A stretch of 64,000 nt of DNA. Origin: a virus. Position numbers and translations under genes: made by a program. The stretch spans positions 1-64,000 of IMG/VR virus record IMGVR_UViG_3300017744_000003; one strand, written 5' to 3'. Every line of letters begins with the position of its first letter. Within the stretch, counting starts at the first letter, position 1. This document shows, piece after piece, positions 27,076-36,761 of the stretch. The notes under the pieces are model-generated. The model made no database searches. It had not been told where the DNA came from and was given only the letters and a program-made list of their open reading frames with translations.

Positions 27076-27642
27076 ATGAAGTTAATCATGGTAGGGAAGT
27101 TTAAGGACACACTGACATGGCAGTCTCACACAGGCTATAAGCGAACAGAAGAGCGGGGGTGGTCTTTTAATCAAATACAAGACTCTGCTCTTCACCAAGT
27201 TACAGGTTCAATCATAGGTGTCGAGGACACTACCTCTGGACTTTTCAACAACTTTGCGCCGATTCGTTACCTAGCTATAGGGTCAGGTGATTCTTCTTGG
27301 GACGCTGATCCTAATAACGTATCAAAACCTGTCACGCAAACTTCCCTTACTACAGAGTTCACTCGTTTTGCAGTTACCGCAGACGAGTTTGAGTTCTTAG
27401 ATAATAGTGGCGTGTTACTATCTCCTCAATCACTGAGCCCAAGATTCAGACTAACAAGGCTACTAGGGGCGAACGATGCTAATGGAGATCTAAGGGAATT
27501 TGGACTCTTTGGCGGTGACGCAAGTGCAGGTTTTGATACCGGAGTTATGTTCAACTGGATCACACACCCACTAATCCAAAAAGACGCTACGCTTGTTATT
27601 GAGCGCGTCATAGATATTCAGTTCTCAATCAACAGGAGTTAA
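27076..27642 (+). CDS. Baseplate/tail-fibre junction protein (unknown family)
   Basis: This is a 188-aa beta-rich protein. The stretch PIRYLAIGSGDSSWDAD, then TTEFTRFAV resembles the 'iaiGsG ... L..E..R' module often seen in phage proteins that link baseplates and fibres. AAGGGA is 7 nt before the ATG. A reverse-strand copy of the dispersed 12-mer lies inside it (27242), encoding FNNF. Its role is inferred from place and that module only. Confidence 0.6.
   Translation: MKLIMVGKFKDTLTWQSHTGYKRTEERGWSFNQIQDSALHQVTGSIIGVEDTTSGLFNNFAPIRYLAIGSGDSSWDADPNNVSKPVTQTSLTTEFTRFAVTADEFEFLDNSGVLLSPQSLSPRFRLTRLLGANDANGDLREFGLFGGDASAGFDTGVMFNWITHPLIQKDATLVIERVIDIQFSINRS
27242..27253 (-). repeat. Dispersed 12-mer copy 4, inside a coding region
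   Basis: On the reverse strand this reads AGTTGTTGAAAAGTC, identical over 15 nt to the copies at 4370, 33166, 39664 and 58366, although here it is antisense to the gene. Confidence 0.85.
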
Positions 27643-27644
27643 TA

Positions 27645-30600
27645 ATGGCATCGACACCAAATCTTAGTAATCCGAGCCATGAGTTCGATAAGACAAAGCA
27701 GTATAACAAGGTAGTATTCCAACAGGGTAAGCCTATCCTTGACGTAGATCTTAATGACATGAGTGCTGCGCTACAAGCTCAAGCTAACTCAGCGTTGATT
27801 GAGAAGATGGGGTATGGTCCAAGCCAACTCGATTACCGAGATTGGGCGATGACCGCAGTTAGTTCTGTGACACCTACTTCTGACCGTAACAAGGATAACT
27901 TTGCGGTGACACTTGGTCACCTAGACACTAGAAAGGGCGTATTAGATACTTCTTCTTACAGAAGTGCCGACGCTTTGTCTCCAAGTGTTATATTTGACTA
28001 TGGTAAGATCGTTGATCAAACAGCCACAGACGCTAAGGATAGACCTTATGCGAACTACATTTTAAGGGGTGTTGTTGGGGCAAATTCAACAACTACTAAG
28101 GTGTCTGACCAAGAAAAATCCTTTAACAGTAACCATATTCTTACTGAGTACAACTACCTAGAGGCTATAACGCCTAGTTACTCTAACGTATCGTCTACTT
28201 CTAAGTCAGATGAAACTAGAGCGACTAATAACCATGTCGTTCGTTTGCGAGAGGGCGCTTGTCGCATTAGATTTATAACGGGCAATCTAGCCGGCGAAGA
28301 GCGTGATATTGAAGCTATTGCTTCTACGGTATTGAACTTTGCAAGCAACCCTCTAAATTCTGCGCCAGACGTAGGTAGTGAATACGTTGTATTGCCCCCA
28401 AATACCCTTAGTGCATATCGAAACTTATACAATGCGGCAAATACCCAAGATGCGAGTAAAAGTGAAGGACTTTTAGGACTTCCGAAACTTGTAACTTACA
28501 TACAAACTTTTGAAGAAGATATCTCTTCAACAGAAGATAGCGACATTCAATCAAGTTCACTTGGTTTTGAAACCACACATAGAAGTCAACTTCGTTGGTG
28601 TATACGTGTGGCAATGGTCAACTCTTCTATTGACAATGACCCAGGTTACGCAGGTGTTTCTGCTAGTTTGGGTACTGAACATATCTTTGCTCTTTTGACT
28701 GATAATAAGTTTGTTGACTATCAAGTTTTACTTGATTCAACAGACTCCACAGCTTCTCTCCATAATAGTTATGAGCAATCACTTTTCTGGGCTCAAACGG
28801 ACTCAACAGGTGCAAGGACAGATACTCTTTTAGGCGATCAAGAATCGCCTTTTGGTGACCTTGGGTTAACGCCTTCACACTTCTTTAATGCTAACGAGCA
28901 TAAAGTTGACAACATGTTTTGGTCTTTCCTTAAAGGCTTGTTCTTGAAGGTTCATGGTCAGTTCAACGACTTTGTTATCCTTAATGTATTTAATAGTGAG
29001 AGTAAGTCGAGCGACCCTGCAAATGAAACACTAAGTGAGTACTTCGTACCAGGGGCGCAGACAGACACAACTGCTGCCCCAATCGTTCACGCTTTCTTGT
29101 CAACAGGTAGTGCTTTCCAACGTGTAGCAGGAGATGTTAATGCGGTTCCTGCTTCCTTCAAGTCACCTGCTCGTATCTTCAATACACATGCTGACTTGAG
29201 TGCTGACAACATGAAGAGTCGTACTCTACATGGTCTGCGTGGCGGGATTATTTATGGAACAACCGCCGGAGCACCATTGGTGTTCCCGTCTACTAGTTCA
29301 CACCTAGCATTGGTAGACCAAATGCTCTTAGGTATGAGCGGTCTTGGTTCTGCCCAAGGGTCTACTAAAGCAGGTGAGCGTGTTCCTTCTGCGATTGACT
29401 TCACTCTAGCAAACACTACTGCTTCTTTGGCACAATCAGGTACAGGCGTTGGCGCGATCAAGATGATTAGTCCCATATCCGCTTCTACTATTTCTGCGGG
29501 GAGTACAGGTTCTTTCCTTACAGGATCATCTTCTTATCTTCTCCGAGAAAAGGGTAGTAGAGCTTCGCATACTGTAAATGTTGATGACGCTGACTTAGGT
29601 TGGAGTTTATATAAAGCAGAAGAGGGTAACTTAGTAGATCCTACGACTAATCGTAGTGACCTTACTCTTCGTGGTTGGGAAGAAGGTATGGCGCAAGCCG
29701 CTGCCTTCCAACAAGGTATTAACTTCCGTAAGTTGGCGATTAAGACTACTGCACATAAGAGCATGGACTTATTTACTATTAGTGAATCACCTGCTCAAAT
29801 TAACTCTGATATTGGTGCTGCTAGGAACCAAAAGGCATCGAGTCTTGCTTTCATGATACCTCAAGACCAAGTATCAAATATTAATGGTAACTTATTTATA
29901 GACTCTTACAGTGCTTCCGCTAGAGACTTTATAGGCTTAGGGGACCCCACATTAAACGACAATAACTTTACGGCTCACAATTTTATACCCGCAAATGTTG
30001 ACCGATTTGATGTTAAACCTTTATTGCAAAATGCTTACAAAGGTAATGGGGGTGTAAAGGGTTTTGATGCACTTGCGAACCAAGAACGTGATCTTGCTAG
30101 GAACTATGGACCTTGGAATAGGTTTGACGCAGGGAGTATATCTAGTTCCGATAACTTTACAAGTGATGATGGTGACTTAAGTGTAGTCAATGACTTATGG
30201 AGTAACCGTTGTACTGCTATGCGGTTGCGTTATCATGTAGGTGACTTTTACCCAGGTGAGGTAGATGTAAGAGGTGTACCCCGTAACTTGCTTGTAGACT
30301 CTATGAACTTGTTTATGAAGGTAGAACCTTTGAGTCTAGCGCATTGGATGACTATGCCTAAGCACCAACACTCGATTCTTGAGAACTCGGTGTCTTTTGC
30401 CGAAGGTATTGAAGCTCTACTAAAGGTAGCGCATGGTCTTGGTGATACACAAAAACTAGTTAATGGTTCTGATCAGCCTCTGATCCAAAGTAACTCACCC
30501 GCTTTATCAGAAGGTGGGGATTATCAATCTAGGTCAGTTGGTGATGTAGACCCACTTAACTTACCTTTTGAACACTATAAACAGCCTTTTGTTCATTGGT

Positions 30601-32561
30601 ATCACCCCATGATGCACAAGATTAAAGCGCCACACCCCGATGGTACGAATACCACATATACCAACACTAACAATGTAGACTACGATATAACTGTTTACCC
30701 TAAGTTTGGTCGTAGATCTTTGATTGTACCCGCTCTTGTTCCTTCTATATTCGGTACTACCGAACAAACAGACGGGACTAACTTACAATCAATACCTACG
30801 GTACGTGATAGTTTAGATGGGGATTACTTCCCCGTAGAACTAGGTACTTCTAGTGAGAATGATGTTGAGGAAGGATTTACCGTTGATATTAGTGGAGAAA
30901 CCACTGCTGTAAAGATTAAAGACGGTTCGTCTATCTTGCCTTATCCGTATCATGGTACTAATCCTTCTACAGACACGGGTACGACTACTTATAGCGCAGA
31001 TACCGGTTCTATAACTGTTAGAAATAATCAAATAACTTTCCCTGCGATTGGTACACATGGTGACCCTTTAAGTCCTGGACCCGTTTTCCTACCTGCGAGT
31101 AGAGTTTATGCACAACAGGTAGGGTCTACTAACGAATTAGGGTCTACTGGTGAATTAAAAGTAGGCTTTAATCCGCTCATGACGGACTCATTATTTACAC
31201 AATGGAATGACGTATCTTCATTAGAGGACGACAATTTTCCTTATGATGAGAAGCAAACCTACTATGAGTTAGAAGCAGGCGGCGCAGCAGAGTTACCAAT
31301 TGCTTTCCAAAAAGAATATGCTTCTTGGTCTACACCTGTTTTAAGATCCTCTGTTAATACAAACACTGTTGCAGGGATTATTGATCTTGTCCGTACTTCG
31401 TTTGATACAGGGTTAGAAGACCTAACATTAAGTTCTGATTATACGTTTACTATGCCTGCTTCGGCTTCTGTAGGGAACCAAGTACCTGCGATAGGCCCAG
31501 ATAACCCCCTAGACACTTTGTTTGTAGGCGATATGGGTACTGCACTTGGTGGTCTAGGTAATCGAAAGGGTTTCTTAAGTCCATTAACTCTTGGTATTCC
31601 TATGACATATAGTGGTGTTGCACCAAATGACGCTAGTAATACCTACAGAGATTCTTTCCAACTAGCGCGTAATAACTATTTGAGTTCAAGTCTACTAAAC
31701 TTATTTAACGCTATAAACAGTATGGGTTTACAGCAGAAGTTACTTTGGAACTGTTCTTTCCGTGTACTGCACACAAGACCCGGCGGTTTTGAAAATAGTT
31801 CTACTGCACCTAAGAGTCTCACAGAAGTTATCATGGCCCATAATCGTTCTGATGGGTCGATGACCAAGACTGTTTTCCCTTCGATTAATAAAGCGCAGAG
31901 GAAACCGTTTATACACTTAATGTCTACACACCCAAACATGACAGCCGCCTTCCCTAATAAGACTCACTTGGATCATCTATATCCTTTAGTGAGCGATTCT
32001 ACTGGAGGTAGTCATGATGCGACTCTTACAAATAACAGATATGACTACACTGATGAAAAAGTTAGAACATCTTCTATGGGTGATACTTATGCTGTAGACC
32101 CCTTTGATAGTATGATGAACACAGCTATCCTTGGAAACGATAACCCATTAAGGACTACAGAAAACCTATCTACTAATAGCGGTATAGAGATCGACTTGAT
32201 CTCTGAGTTAAGTATGGTTCATACGGACGCAGACGACTATGACTTAAACACTGCTGTTCAGCCTACAGGTAGTACTGACTTTGTTAACCTACAACAGACT
32301 ATGCCTACAGCTAATGAACTAACTTTACCAGGAGATCATGAGTTAGTGTTTGTTCTTTACACAGGTCACTACGGTGCTAAAATGTATGACACGCAGGGTG
32401 TAGTGGACACTGCATATATCCCACCAGTTGCCGGTTGTCACTTGACTGCTACTTTAGAGATCAACCGACCTTCTGAGCGCATTAGTTCTACAGACGCCAA
32501 TCTAAACAACAAGCATTATGGACAACAAGTCACCACTTACGCTATCCCTAGTACTAAATAA
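27645..32561 (+). CDS. Very large baseplate/tail structural protein (1,638 aa)
   Basis: This is the largest gene in the window. The N-terminal 50 residues (YNKVVFQQGKPILDVDLND) match the 'QQG...lD.D.N' motif that I associate with DUF6519/DUF4815-like proteins of contractile tails; this link is from memory. The remainder is long, beta-rich and poor in recognisable repeats, with many Asp/Thr/Ser-rich loops. It begins 3 nt after the previous gene behind AGGAG. Probable role: baseplate-attached platform or long tail fibre/receptor-binding complex. No enzyme motif was seen. Confidence 0.75.
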   Translation: MASTPNLSNPSHEFDKTKQYNKVVFQQGKPILDVDLNDMSAALQAQANSALIEKMGYGPSQLDYRDWAMTAVSSVTPTSDRNKDNFAVTLGHLDTRKGVLDTSSYRSADALSPSVIFDYGKIVDQTATDAKDRPYANYILRGVVGANSTTTKVSDQEKSFNSNHILTEYNYLEAITPSYSNVSSTSKSDETRATNNHVVRLREGACRIRFITGNLAGEERDIEAIASTVLNFASNPLNSAPDVGSEYVVLPPNTLSAYRNLYNAANTQDASKSEGLLGLPKLVTYIQTFEEDISSTEDSDIQSSSLGFETTHRSQLRWCIRVAMVNSSIDNDPGYAGVSASLGTEHIFALLTDNKFVDYQVLLDSTDSTASLHNSYEQSLFWAQTDSTGARTDTLLGDQESPFGDLGLTPSHFFNANEHKVDNMFWSFLKGLFLKVHGQFNDFVILNVFNSESKSSDPANETLSEYFVPGAQTDTTAAPIVHAFLSTGSAFQRVAGDVNAVPASFKSPARIFNTHADLSADNMKSRTLHGLRGGIIYGTTAGAPLVFPSTSSHLALVDQMLLGMSGLGSAQGSTKAGERVPSAIDFTLANTTASLAQSGTGVGAIKMISPISASTISAGSTGSFLTGSSSYLLREKGSRASHTVNVDDADLGWSLYKAEEGNLVDPTTNRSDLTLRGWEEGMAQAAAFQQGINFRKLAIKTTAHKSMDLFTISESPAQINSDIGAARNQKASSLAFMIPQDQVSNINGNLFIDSYSASARDFIGLGDPTLNDNNFTAHNFIPANVDRFDVKPLLQNAYKGNGGVKGFDALANQERDLARNYGPWNRFDAGSISSSDNFTSDDGDLSVVNDLWSNRCTAMRLRYHVGDFYPGEVDVRGVPRNLLVDSMNLFMKVEPLSLAHWMTMPKHQHSILENSVSFAEGIEALLKVAHGLGDTQKLVNGSDQPLIQSNSPALSEGGDYQSRSVGDVDPLNLPFEHYKQPFVHWYHPMMHKIKAPHPDGTNTTYTNTNNVDYDITVYPKFGRRSLIVPALVPSIFGTTEQTDGTNLQSIPTVRDSLDGDYFPVELGTSSENDVEEGFTVDISGETTAVKIKDGSSILPYPYHGTNPSTDTGTTTYSADTGSITVRNNQITFPAIGTHGDPLSPGPVFLPASRVYAQQVGSTNELGSTGELKVGFNPLMTDSLFTQWNDVSSLEDDNFPYDEKQTYYELEAGGAAELPIAFQKEYASWSTPVLRSSVNTNTVAGIIDLVRTSFDTGLEDLTLSSDYTFTMPASASVGNQVPAIGPDNPLDTLFVGDMGTALGGLGNRKGFLSPLTLGIPMTYSGVAPNDASNTYRDSFQLARNNYLSSSLLNLFNAINSMGLQQKLLWNCSFRVLHTRPGGFENSSTAPKSLTEVIMAHNRSDGSMTKTVFPSINKAQRKPFIHLMSTHPNMTAAFPNKTHLDHLYPLVSDSTGGSHDATLTNNRYDYTDEKVRTSSMGDTYAVDPFDSMMNTAILGNDNPLRTTENLSTNSGIEIDLISELSMVHTDADDYDLNTAVQPTGSTDFVNLQQTMPTANELTLPGDHELVFVLYTGHYGAKMYDTQGVVDTAYIPPVAGCHLTATLEINRPSERISSTDANLNNKHYGQQVTTYAIPSTK

Positions 32562-32572
32562 GGAGTCTCATT

Positions 32573-32941
32573 ATGGAAGAGATCGCACAGCATATCATTA
32601 AGGAAGTTATCCCCGTACTTGGGGCTATCTTGACAGCTCTAGCTACTTACGGAGTTTCTTTGCTTACTAAGCGTTATAAGATTCAACTCAACGAGGAGCA
32701 CCATATCCTTATGCGCCTGGCAGTACGTAAGGCTATCAGTGGTGCTGAAGAGTGGGCTCACCGTAAAGCTAAGATAGAAGAGCGTTCTGTAAGGGGTGCT
32801 GAGAAGGCTGTTTGGGTACATGCCCGTATTCAAAGTATGTTCCCCAATCTAGCTTCAGACGAACTTGACACGTTAATCGATGAGGAACTTGGCTCTATAA
32901 AGGGAGTCGGTTCAAGCGGTGACAAGGGTCTTGATGTATGA
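32573..32941 (+). CDS. Putative holin (LLH-type)
   Basis: This 122-aa protein has one clear membrane helix at residues about 11-31 (VIPVLGAILTALATYGVSLL), then a charged helical domain (AVRKAISGAEEWAHRKAKI) and a C-terminal 'LASDELDTLIDEE' element. That is the architecture of LLH-family phage holins (N-terminal helix, then aveG/AE..K motif). It follows the big tail protein by 11 nt with AGGAG, and overlaps the next small membrane protein by 4 nt, giving a lysis-like cluster. Confidence 0.65.
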   Translation: MEEIAQHIIKEVIPVLGAILTALATYGVSLLTKRYKIQLNEEHHILMRLAVRKAISGAEEWAHRKAKIEERSVRGAEKAVWVHARIQSMFPNLASDELDTLIDEELGSIKGVGSSGDKGLDV

Positions 32942-33156
32942 TTACTTTGTTAGGTTCTCTTTTATCTGCACTTATCCCTATTCTATTGAAGACATTATCT
33001 GATAGAATGGAGACTCCGCAGAATAAGGAGAAGCCTAATGCAATTAAAGAATTACACAGGGCGAAAGACAGCATTGGAGTTGCTGTGGCTTGGAAGCGTC
33101 ATGATAATCGCCTTGAGCGGTTGTTGCTTAAAGCCAAGGCCCGCAACCGACCATGA
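32938..33156 (+). CDS. Small membrane protein, possible inner-membrane spanin (Rz-like)
   Basis: This 72-aa protein has a hydrophobic N-terminus (residues 2-20, LLGSLLSALIPILLKTL) followed by a very charged helical tail. The ATG overlaps the holin stop (ATGA). The lipoprotein gene at 33038 starts inside it in another frame, the geometry of Rz/Rz1 spanin pairs. It is short for an i-spanin, so a second holin or antiholin is an alternative. Confidence 0.5.
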   Translation: MITLLGSLLSALIPILLKTLSDRMETPQNKEKPNAIKELHRAKDSIGVAVAWKRHDNRLERLLLKAKARNRP

Positions 33157-33301
33157 TCCTGTCATAGTTGTTGAAAAGTCTGAGATAGTGCAGAACCCTG
33201 ATGGGAGCTACACTGTTTCTGAGGGTTGGATGCTTCAGCGTATGAATATGGAGCAGAACCTTGGCGAGGCTCTAAGTATGTGTGTTGGAGGTGAAGAATG
33301 A
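33038..33301 (+). CDS. Lipoprotein, putative outer-membrane spanin (Rz1-like)
   Basis: This 87-aa protein starts at an ATG with AAGGAG 7 nt upstream, nested in the previous gene in a different frame. Residues 10-28 are a signal peptide ending in the lipobox LSGC, with the lipidated Cys at 29. The mature part is about 59 residues. A lipoprotein embedded in a membrane-protein gene beside a holin is the classic o-spanin arrangement, and implies a Gram-negative host if correct. Its codons 44-49 (VVEKSE) are a copy of the dispersed 19-mer. Confidence 0.6.
   Translation: MQLKNYTGRKTALELLWLGSVMIIALSGCCLKPRPATDHDPVIVVEKSEIVQNPDGSYTVSEGWMLQRMNMEQNLGEALSMCVGGEE
33166..33177 (+). repeat. Dispersed 12-mer copy 5, inside the lipoprotein gene
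   Basis: Extended 19-mer AGTTGTTGAAAAGTCTGAG, identical to copies at 4370 and 39664. It lies just past the end of the small membrane-protein gene. Confidence 0.85.
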
Positions 33302-33651
33302 TCTCTGGTATATATAATATGACGATAGAGCAGGGCAGTACTTTCAAACTAGCTTTGTATTGGAAGAACAGCGCCAATCAACCTGTACCAATGAGCAACT
33401 ATACTGCTAAGATGCAAATAAGAGCATCTACCGGAGCAAGTGTTGTTCTTTTAGAACTAACAAGCGCTGATTCTGATCAGATTCAAATATACGAGAATCA
33501 AGGCGCTATTAATCTTACAATTGGTTATGAGCAGACACAGAACTTACCGCCCTCAGTTTGTGTTTACGACTTAGAGGTAACTTCTCCAGAGAATGTTAGA
33601 ACTAAACTTATAAAAGGTCGATGCCGTATTGAGGGAGAGGTTACACGATGA
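33298..33651 (+). CDS. Small beta-sandwich tail/fibre adaptor protein
   Basis: This 117-aa protein has a pattern common in phage virions: EQGSTFKLALYWKNSA, the YTAKMQIR segment, then YDLEVTSPENVRTKLIKG and the ending GEVTR. Such proteins are usually single beta-sandwich modules next to fibre genes, likely serving as fibre attachment or structural adaptors. It overlaps the lipoprotein gene (ATGA) and the next fibre gene (4 nt). Confidence 0.7.
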   Translation: MISGIYNMTIEQGSTFKLALYWKNSANQPVPMSNYTAKMQIRASTGASVVLLELTSADSDQIQIYENQGAINLTIGYEQTQNLPPSVCVYDLEVTSPENVRTKLIKGRCRIEGEVTR

Positions 33652-36600
33652 AAGTTGACGTATATCCAAATATTACAAATGTTGAAGTTTATGAGAATCC
33701 TATCTCTGTACCTGTAGAGGCTACTTGGGAGAAAGTTACATTCTTGGTAGCTAACCCAGTCGTTAATACTTTTGACCTTGGTCGAGAGGTGGCTACAGAC
33801 CGTGACGGTGACTTTGTTCTTCAAGTCTCTCTAAATGGTGTACAAGCAGAATACGGAGACGACTTCACTTTAGAAGGCAGCGTTATTAATTGGGTAAGTC
33901 AACAGATTGCGCTAGAGTCGGACGAAGAACTTGTTATTTGGTATTCCCCCAAAACCATTTATGGTAGCGTCCCTGGTAGTGGCGAAGTATCAAGTCTAAA
34001 CGACCTTAACGATGTTGTGTTAGCGGGTCCACAAGCAGGCCAAGTACTTGTTAGAGACGGTAATGGGGACTTTGCTAATAAGTTCTTAAATGCCGGAGAC
34101 AACGTAACTATTACTTCAAACGCTAACGGCGTAACCATAGCTGCAAACCCTTTGGCGGGTTCAAGTGATGGGGCTCAAGGAGCAATACAAACTTCAGACG
34201 GCAACAATGGATTTACAGCCGTAAATTGGTCAGTAGCTGATAACCATCTTATCCCTAGTTTAGACAGTCAGTACGACATTGGTTCTGCGGCTAATAAAGT
34301 TAGAGACATATATATGAGTGGTAACACTCTTTATATAGGGGACGGTCAGATATCTGTTAATGGAGATGCTATACAGTTTGCACAAGGACTTCAGACTAAG
34401 ACTTTAGCAACGACTGACGATGTTTCTCCCGACACCTTAGTAGCCTCTAGTACATTTGTGTCTGCTGTTACAGGACCACAAGGACCACAAGGATTAGCGG
34501 GTGCTGATGGCTCTATTGGTCCACAAGGGCCACAGGGTCCACAAGGTGCTCAAGGAGACGTTGGTTCACAAGGTCTACAAGGGGTACAAGGAGTCGCAGG
34601 CCCACAGGGTTTAACAGGCCCTTCGGGTGCAGATGGTGCTGACGGTTCAACAGGACCACAAGGGCCACAAGGTATTCAAGGAGTAGCAGGTGCTGTCGGT
34701 CCTCAAGGGTTAGTAGGAGATACAGGAGCAGATGGCGCAGATGGTGCTGTTGGCCCACAAGGGCCACAAGGGTTACAGGGTGTCCAAGGACCACAAGGTC
34801 CTCAAGGAGACACAGGCGCTGACGGTGCGGTTGGTCCACAAGGTGATGTAGGTCCTCAAGGGTCTCAAGGGTCTCAAGGGCCACAAGGTGAGGTAGGGCC
34901 ACAAGGTGATGTTGGACCACAGGGACCGCAAGGTGTTGCAGGACCACAAGGTCCACAGGGACTTCAAGGAGACGCAGGGGCGCAAGGATCTCAAGGATCT
35001 CAAGGTGTTCAAGGTGTTCAAGGTGTAGCTGGTTCCGGTGTAACATTTAAGGGTTCAGTTTCTAGTGATCCAAGTGGTAGTGGTGTGGTTACACTAACAA
35101 ATGCTGCCACATTTACTCCTTCACAAGGAGATGCCGTACTTAGTCAAGTAGATGACTCTTTATTCATCTATGGTGAAACAGATTGGGTTGATGGCGGTTC
35201 TATCCAAGGCCCCCAAGGTATTCAAGGTGTAGCAGGTCCACAAGGACCACAAGGTGCTCAAGGTATCCAGGGTGTGGCAGGATCTGATGGCGCAGATGGC
35301 GCAGATGGTGCTGTTGGCCCACAAGGCCCCCAAGGTATTCAAGGTGTAGCAGGTCCACAAGGACCACAGGGATCTACGGGTGCAGATGGTGCTGATGGTT
35401 CAACAGGACCACAAGGCCCCCAAGGTATTCAAGGGTTACAAGGAGAAGCAGGAGCTACAGGACCACAAGGTGTAGCAGGTGCAGATGGTGCTGATGGTTC
35501 AACAGGACCACAAGGCCCCCAGGGACTTCAAGGAGACGCAGGACCACAAGGACCACAAGGTGTAGCAGGTGCTGACGGCCCTCAAGGACCCACAGGCGCT
35601 AGTGGAACAGCAGGTGCAAGTGTTACAACTCTAGCAATTTCTAATAATACTGTAGCTACAGCGCTTAGTGATGGTACCAATATCAGCGGTTCTGTTGCTA
35701 TGGACCTTACATCTCTTTCTGATGTAGACATTACAGATACTGCGCACACTTTAAGTGACGGCTATGTACTTACTTATGACTCTACACACAGTCATTGGCA
35801 TCCAGAGTCCCCTACAGAGATTACAGCAGGCGCAATAGCTGTGGGGGATTCTTCAGTAACTATTGCTGACACCGGCACTAACGGAAATATTAACTTTACA
35901 ACTGATGGCACTTCTCGTTGGGACGTAACTTCAGCAGGTCACATCATTCCTGCGACTGACGCAGACTATGATATTGGTAACGCTAGCAATAAGGTTAGGC
36001 ACTTATTTCTAAGTGACAATAGCGTTAAACTTGCCAGTGGTGATATTGGTGCAGATGCTGAAGGTGATCTTACCTATACTAAAACAGGTGAAACTGTTTC
36101 TAAGGTAGCAACGCAAACAGGCAACTTACTCACAGTAAAGGGTGACACAACTAGTGCAGCTATAAAGCTAAACTGCGAAGACAATATTCACGGTATTACG
36201 ATTCAATCGCCTGCCAATTCCGAAGGAGCCTCTTATACGCTTACATTGCCTAGCGACACGGGAACTGCTGATCAAGTCCTAAAGACTGATGGCAATGGTG
36301 CTTTAGGTTGGGTTGATCAAGGAGGAGGTGGCGCATCCGTTGATGGTGGGTTCACTCCTATACCGGGGCCTTTGACCGCTAGCCTTTGGAATGGTCGATA
36401 CACTACCTTCGTTATTTACACACCAAATGGCACTACGAATAATATAGTAGCTACTATGCCATCTCAAGGAGAGCATAACGCTTTGTTAAACCCTAACTAC
36501 TCTAGTTATAAGTTTATTTATAGCTTCATGGTAGTTGGTGGCACAAATGTAAGTTACTTACTAGAACTTCCCAGTATAGTAAGAGTATATGGACTGAGTT

Positions 36601-36719
36601 CATCTGGTTACGTTCAAGGCCCAACTACAGTTGCTTTAGAAAAATATAAAATTTATACTTTTGCGGCTTATAGTAATCGTGGCTGGTATTTAGTCAATGA
36701 AAAGGCTTACTTACCCTAA
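33648..36719 (+). CDS. Tail fibre with collagen-like repeats
   Basis: This is a 1,023-aa fibre protein. The N-terminal 110 residues are a T7-fibre-like/beta attachment region ([42 protein letters not shown]). Two collagen-like Gly-X-Y tracts, dominated by Gly-Pro-Gln, cover about residues 276-463 and 521-657, separated by a 57-residue globular spacer. The C-terminal 365 residues contain repeated '[19 protein letters not shown]' elements (also at about 205) and a final receptor-binding-like domain. Phage collagen tracts form trimeric rods. No His-Ser-Asp protease-like chaperone domain was recognised. Confidence 0.9.
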   Translation: MKVDVYPNITNVEVYENPISVPVEATWEKVTFLVANPVVNTFDLGREVATDRDGDFVLQVSLNGVQAEYGDDFTLEGSVINWVSQQIALESDEELVIWYSPKTIYGSVPGSGEVSSLNDLNDVVLAGPQAGQVLVRDGNGDFANKFLNAGDNVTITSNANGVTIAANPLAGSSDGAQGAIQTSDGNNGFTAVNWSVADNHLIPSLDSQYDIGSAANKVRDIYMSGNTLYIGDGQISVNGDAIQFAQGLQTKTLATTDDVSPDTLVASSTFVSAVTGPQGPQGLAGADGSIGPQGPQGPQGAQGDVGSQGLQGVQGVAGPQGLTGPSGADGADGSTGPQGPQGIQGVAGAVGPQGLVGDTGADGADGAVGPQGPQGLQGVQGPQGPQGDTGADGAVGPQGDVGPQGSQGSQGPQGEVGPQGDVGPQGPQGVAGPQGPQGLQGDAGAQGSQGSQGVQGVQGVAGSGVTFKGSVSSDPSGSGVVTLTNAATFTPSQGDAVLSQVDDSLFIYGETDWVDGGSIQGPQGIQGVAGPQGPQGAQGIQGVAGSDGADGADGAVGPQGPQGIQGVAGPQGPQGSTGADGADGSTGPQGPQGIQGLQGEAGATGPQGVAGADGADGSTGPQGPQGLQGDAGPQGPQGVAGADGPQGPTGASGTAGASVTTLAISNNTVATALSDGTNISGSVAMDLTSLSDVDITDTAHTLSDGYVLTYDSTHSHWHPESPTEITAGAIAVGDSSVTIADTGTNGNINFTTDGTSRWDVTSAGHIIPATDADYDIGNASNKVRHLFLSDNSVKLASGDIGADAEGDLTYTKTGETVSKVATQTGNLLTVKGDTTSAAIKLNCEDNIHGITIQSPANSEGASYTLTLPSDTGTADQVLKTDGNGALGWVDQGGGGASVDGGFTPIPGPLTASLWNGRYTTFVIYTPNGTTNNIVATMPSQGEHNALLNPNYSSYKFIYSFMVVGGTNVSYLLELPSIVRVYGLSSSGYVQGPTTVALEKYKIYTFAAYSNRGWYLVNEKAYLP
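34473..35035 (+). repeat. Collagen-like coding repeat tract 1
   Basis: About 187 consecutive Gly-X-Y codon triplets, mostly GGN-CCA-CAA (Gly-Pro-Gln) interspersed with Gly-Ala-Asp and Gly-Val-Gln. The 9-nt periodicity is clear by eye and makes long imperfect direct repeats prone to slippage. Confidence 0.92.
35208..35619 (+). repeat. Collagen-like coding repeat tract 2
   Basis: Second Gly-X-Y tract. It contains near-exact longer duplications: the unit beginning GGCCCCCAAGGTATTCAAGG occurs at 35208 and again at 35326, and GGTGCAGATGGTGCTGATGG occurs at about 35379 and 35478, evidence of recent unequal duplication. Confidence 0.9.
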
Positions 36720-36761
36720 AACTTAAAAATTCACTTAAAAATAAATATAAAGGAGTCTACT

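Noticed and set aside
34513-35046. Long antisense reading frames (177 and 82 aa) opposite the collagen tract
   Set aside because: Leu/His/Val or Thr/Leu/Trp low-complexity shadows forced by the 9-nt collagen repeat on the other strand; no binding site or domain.
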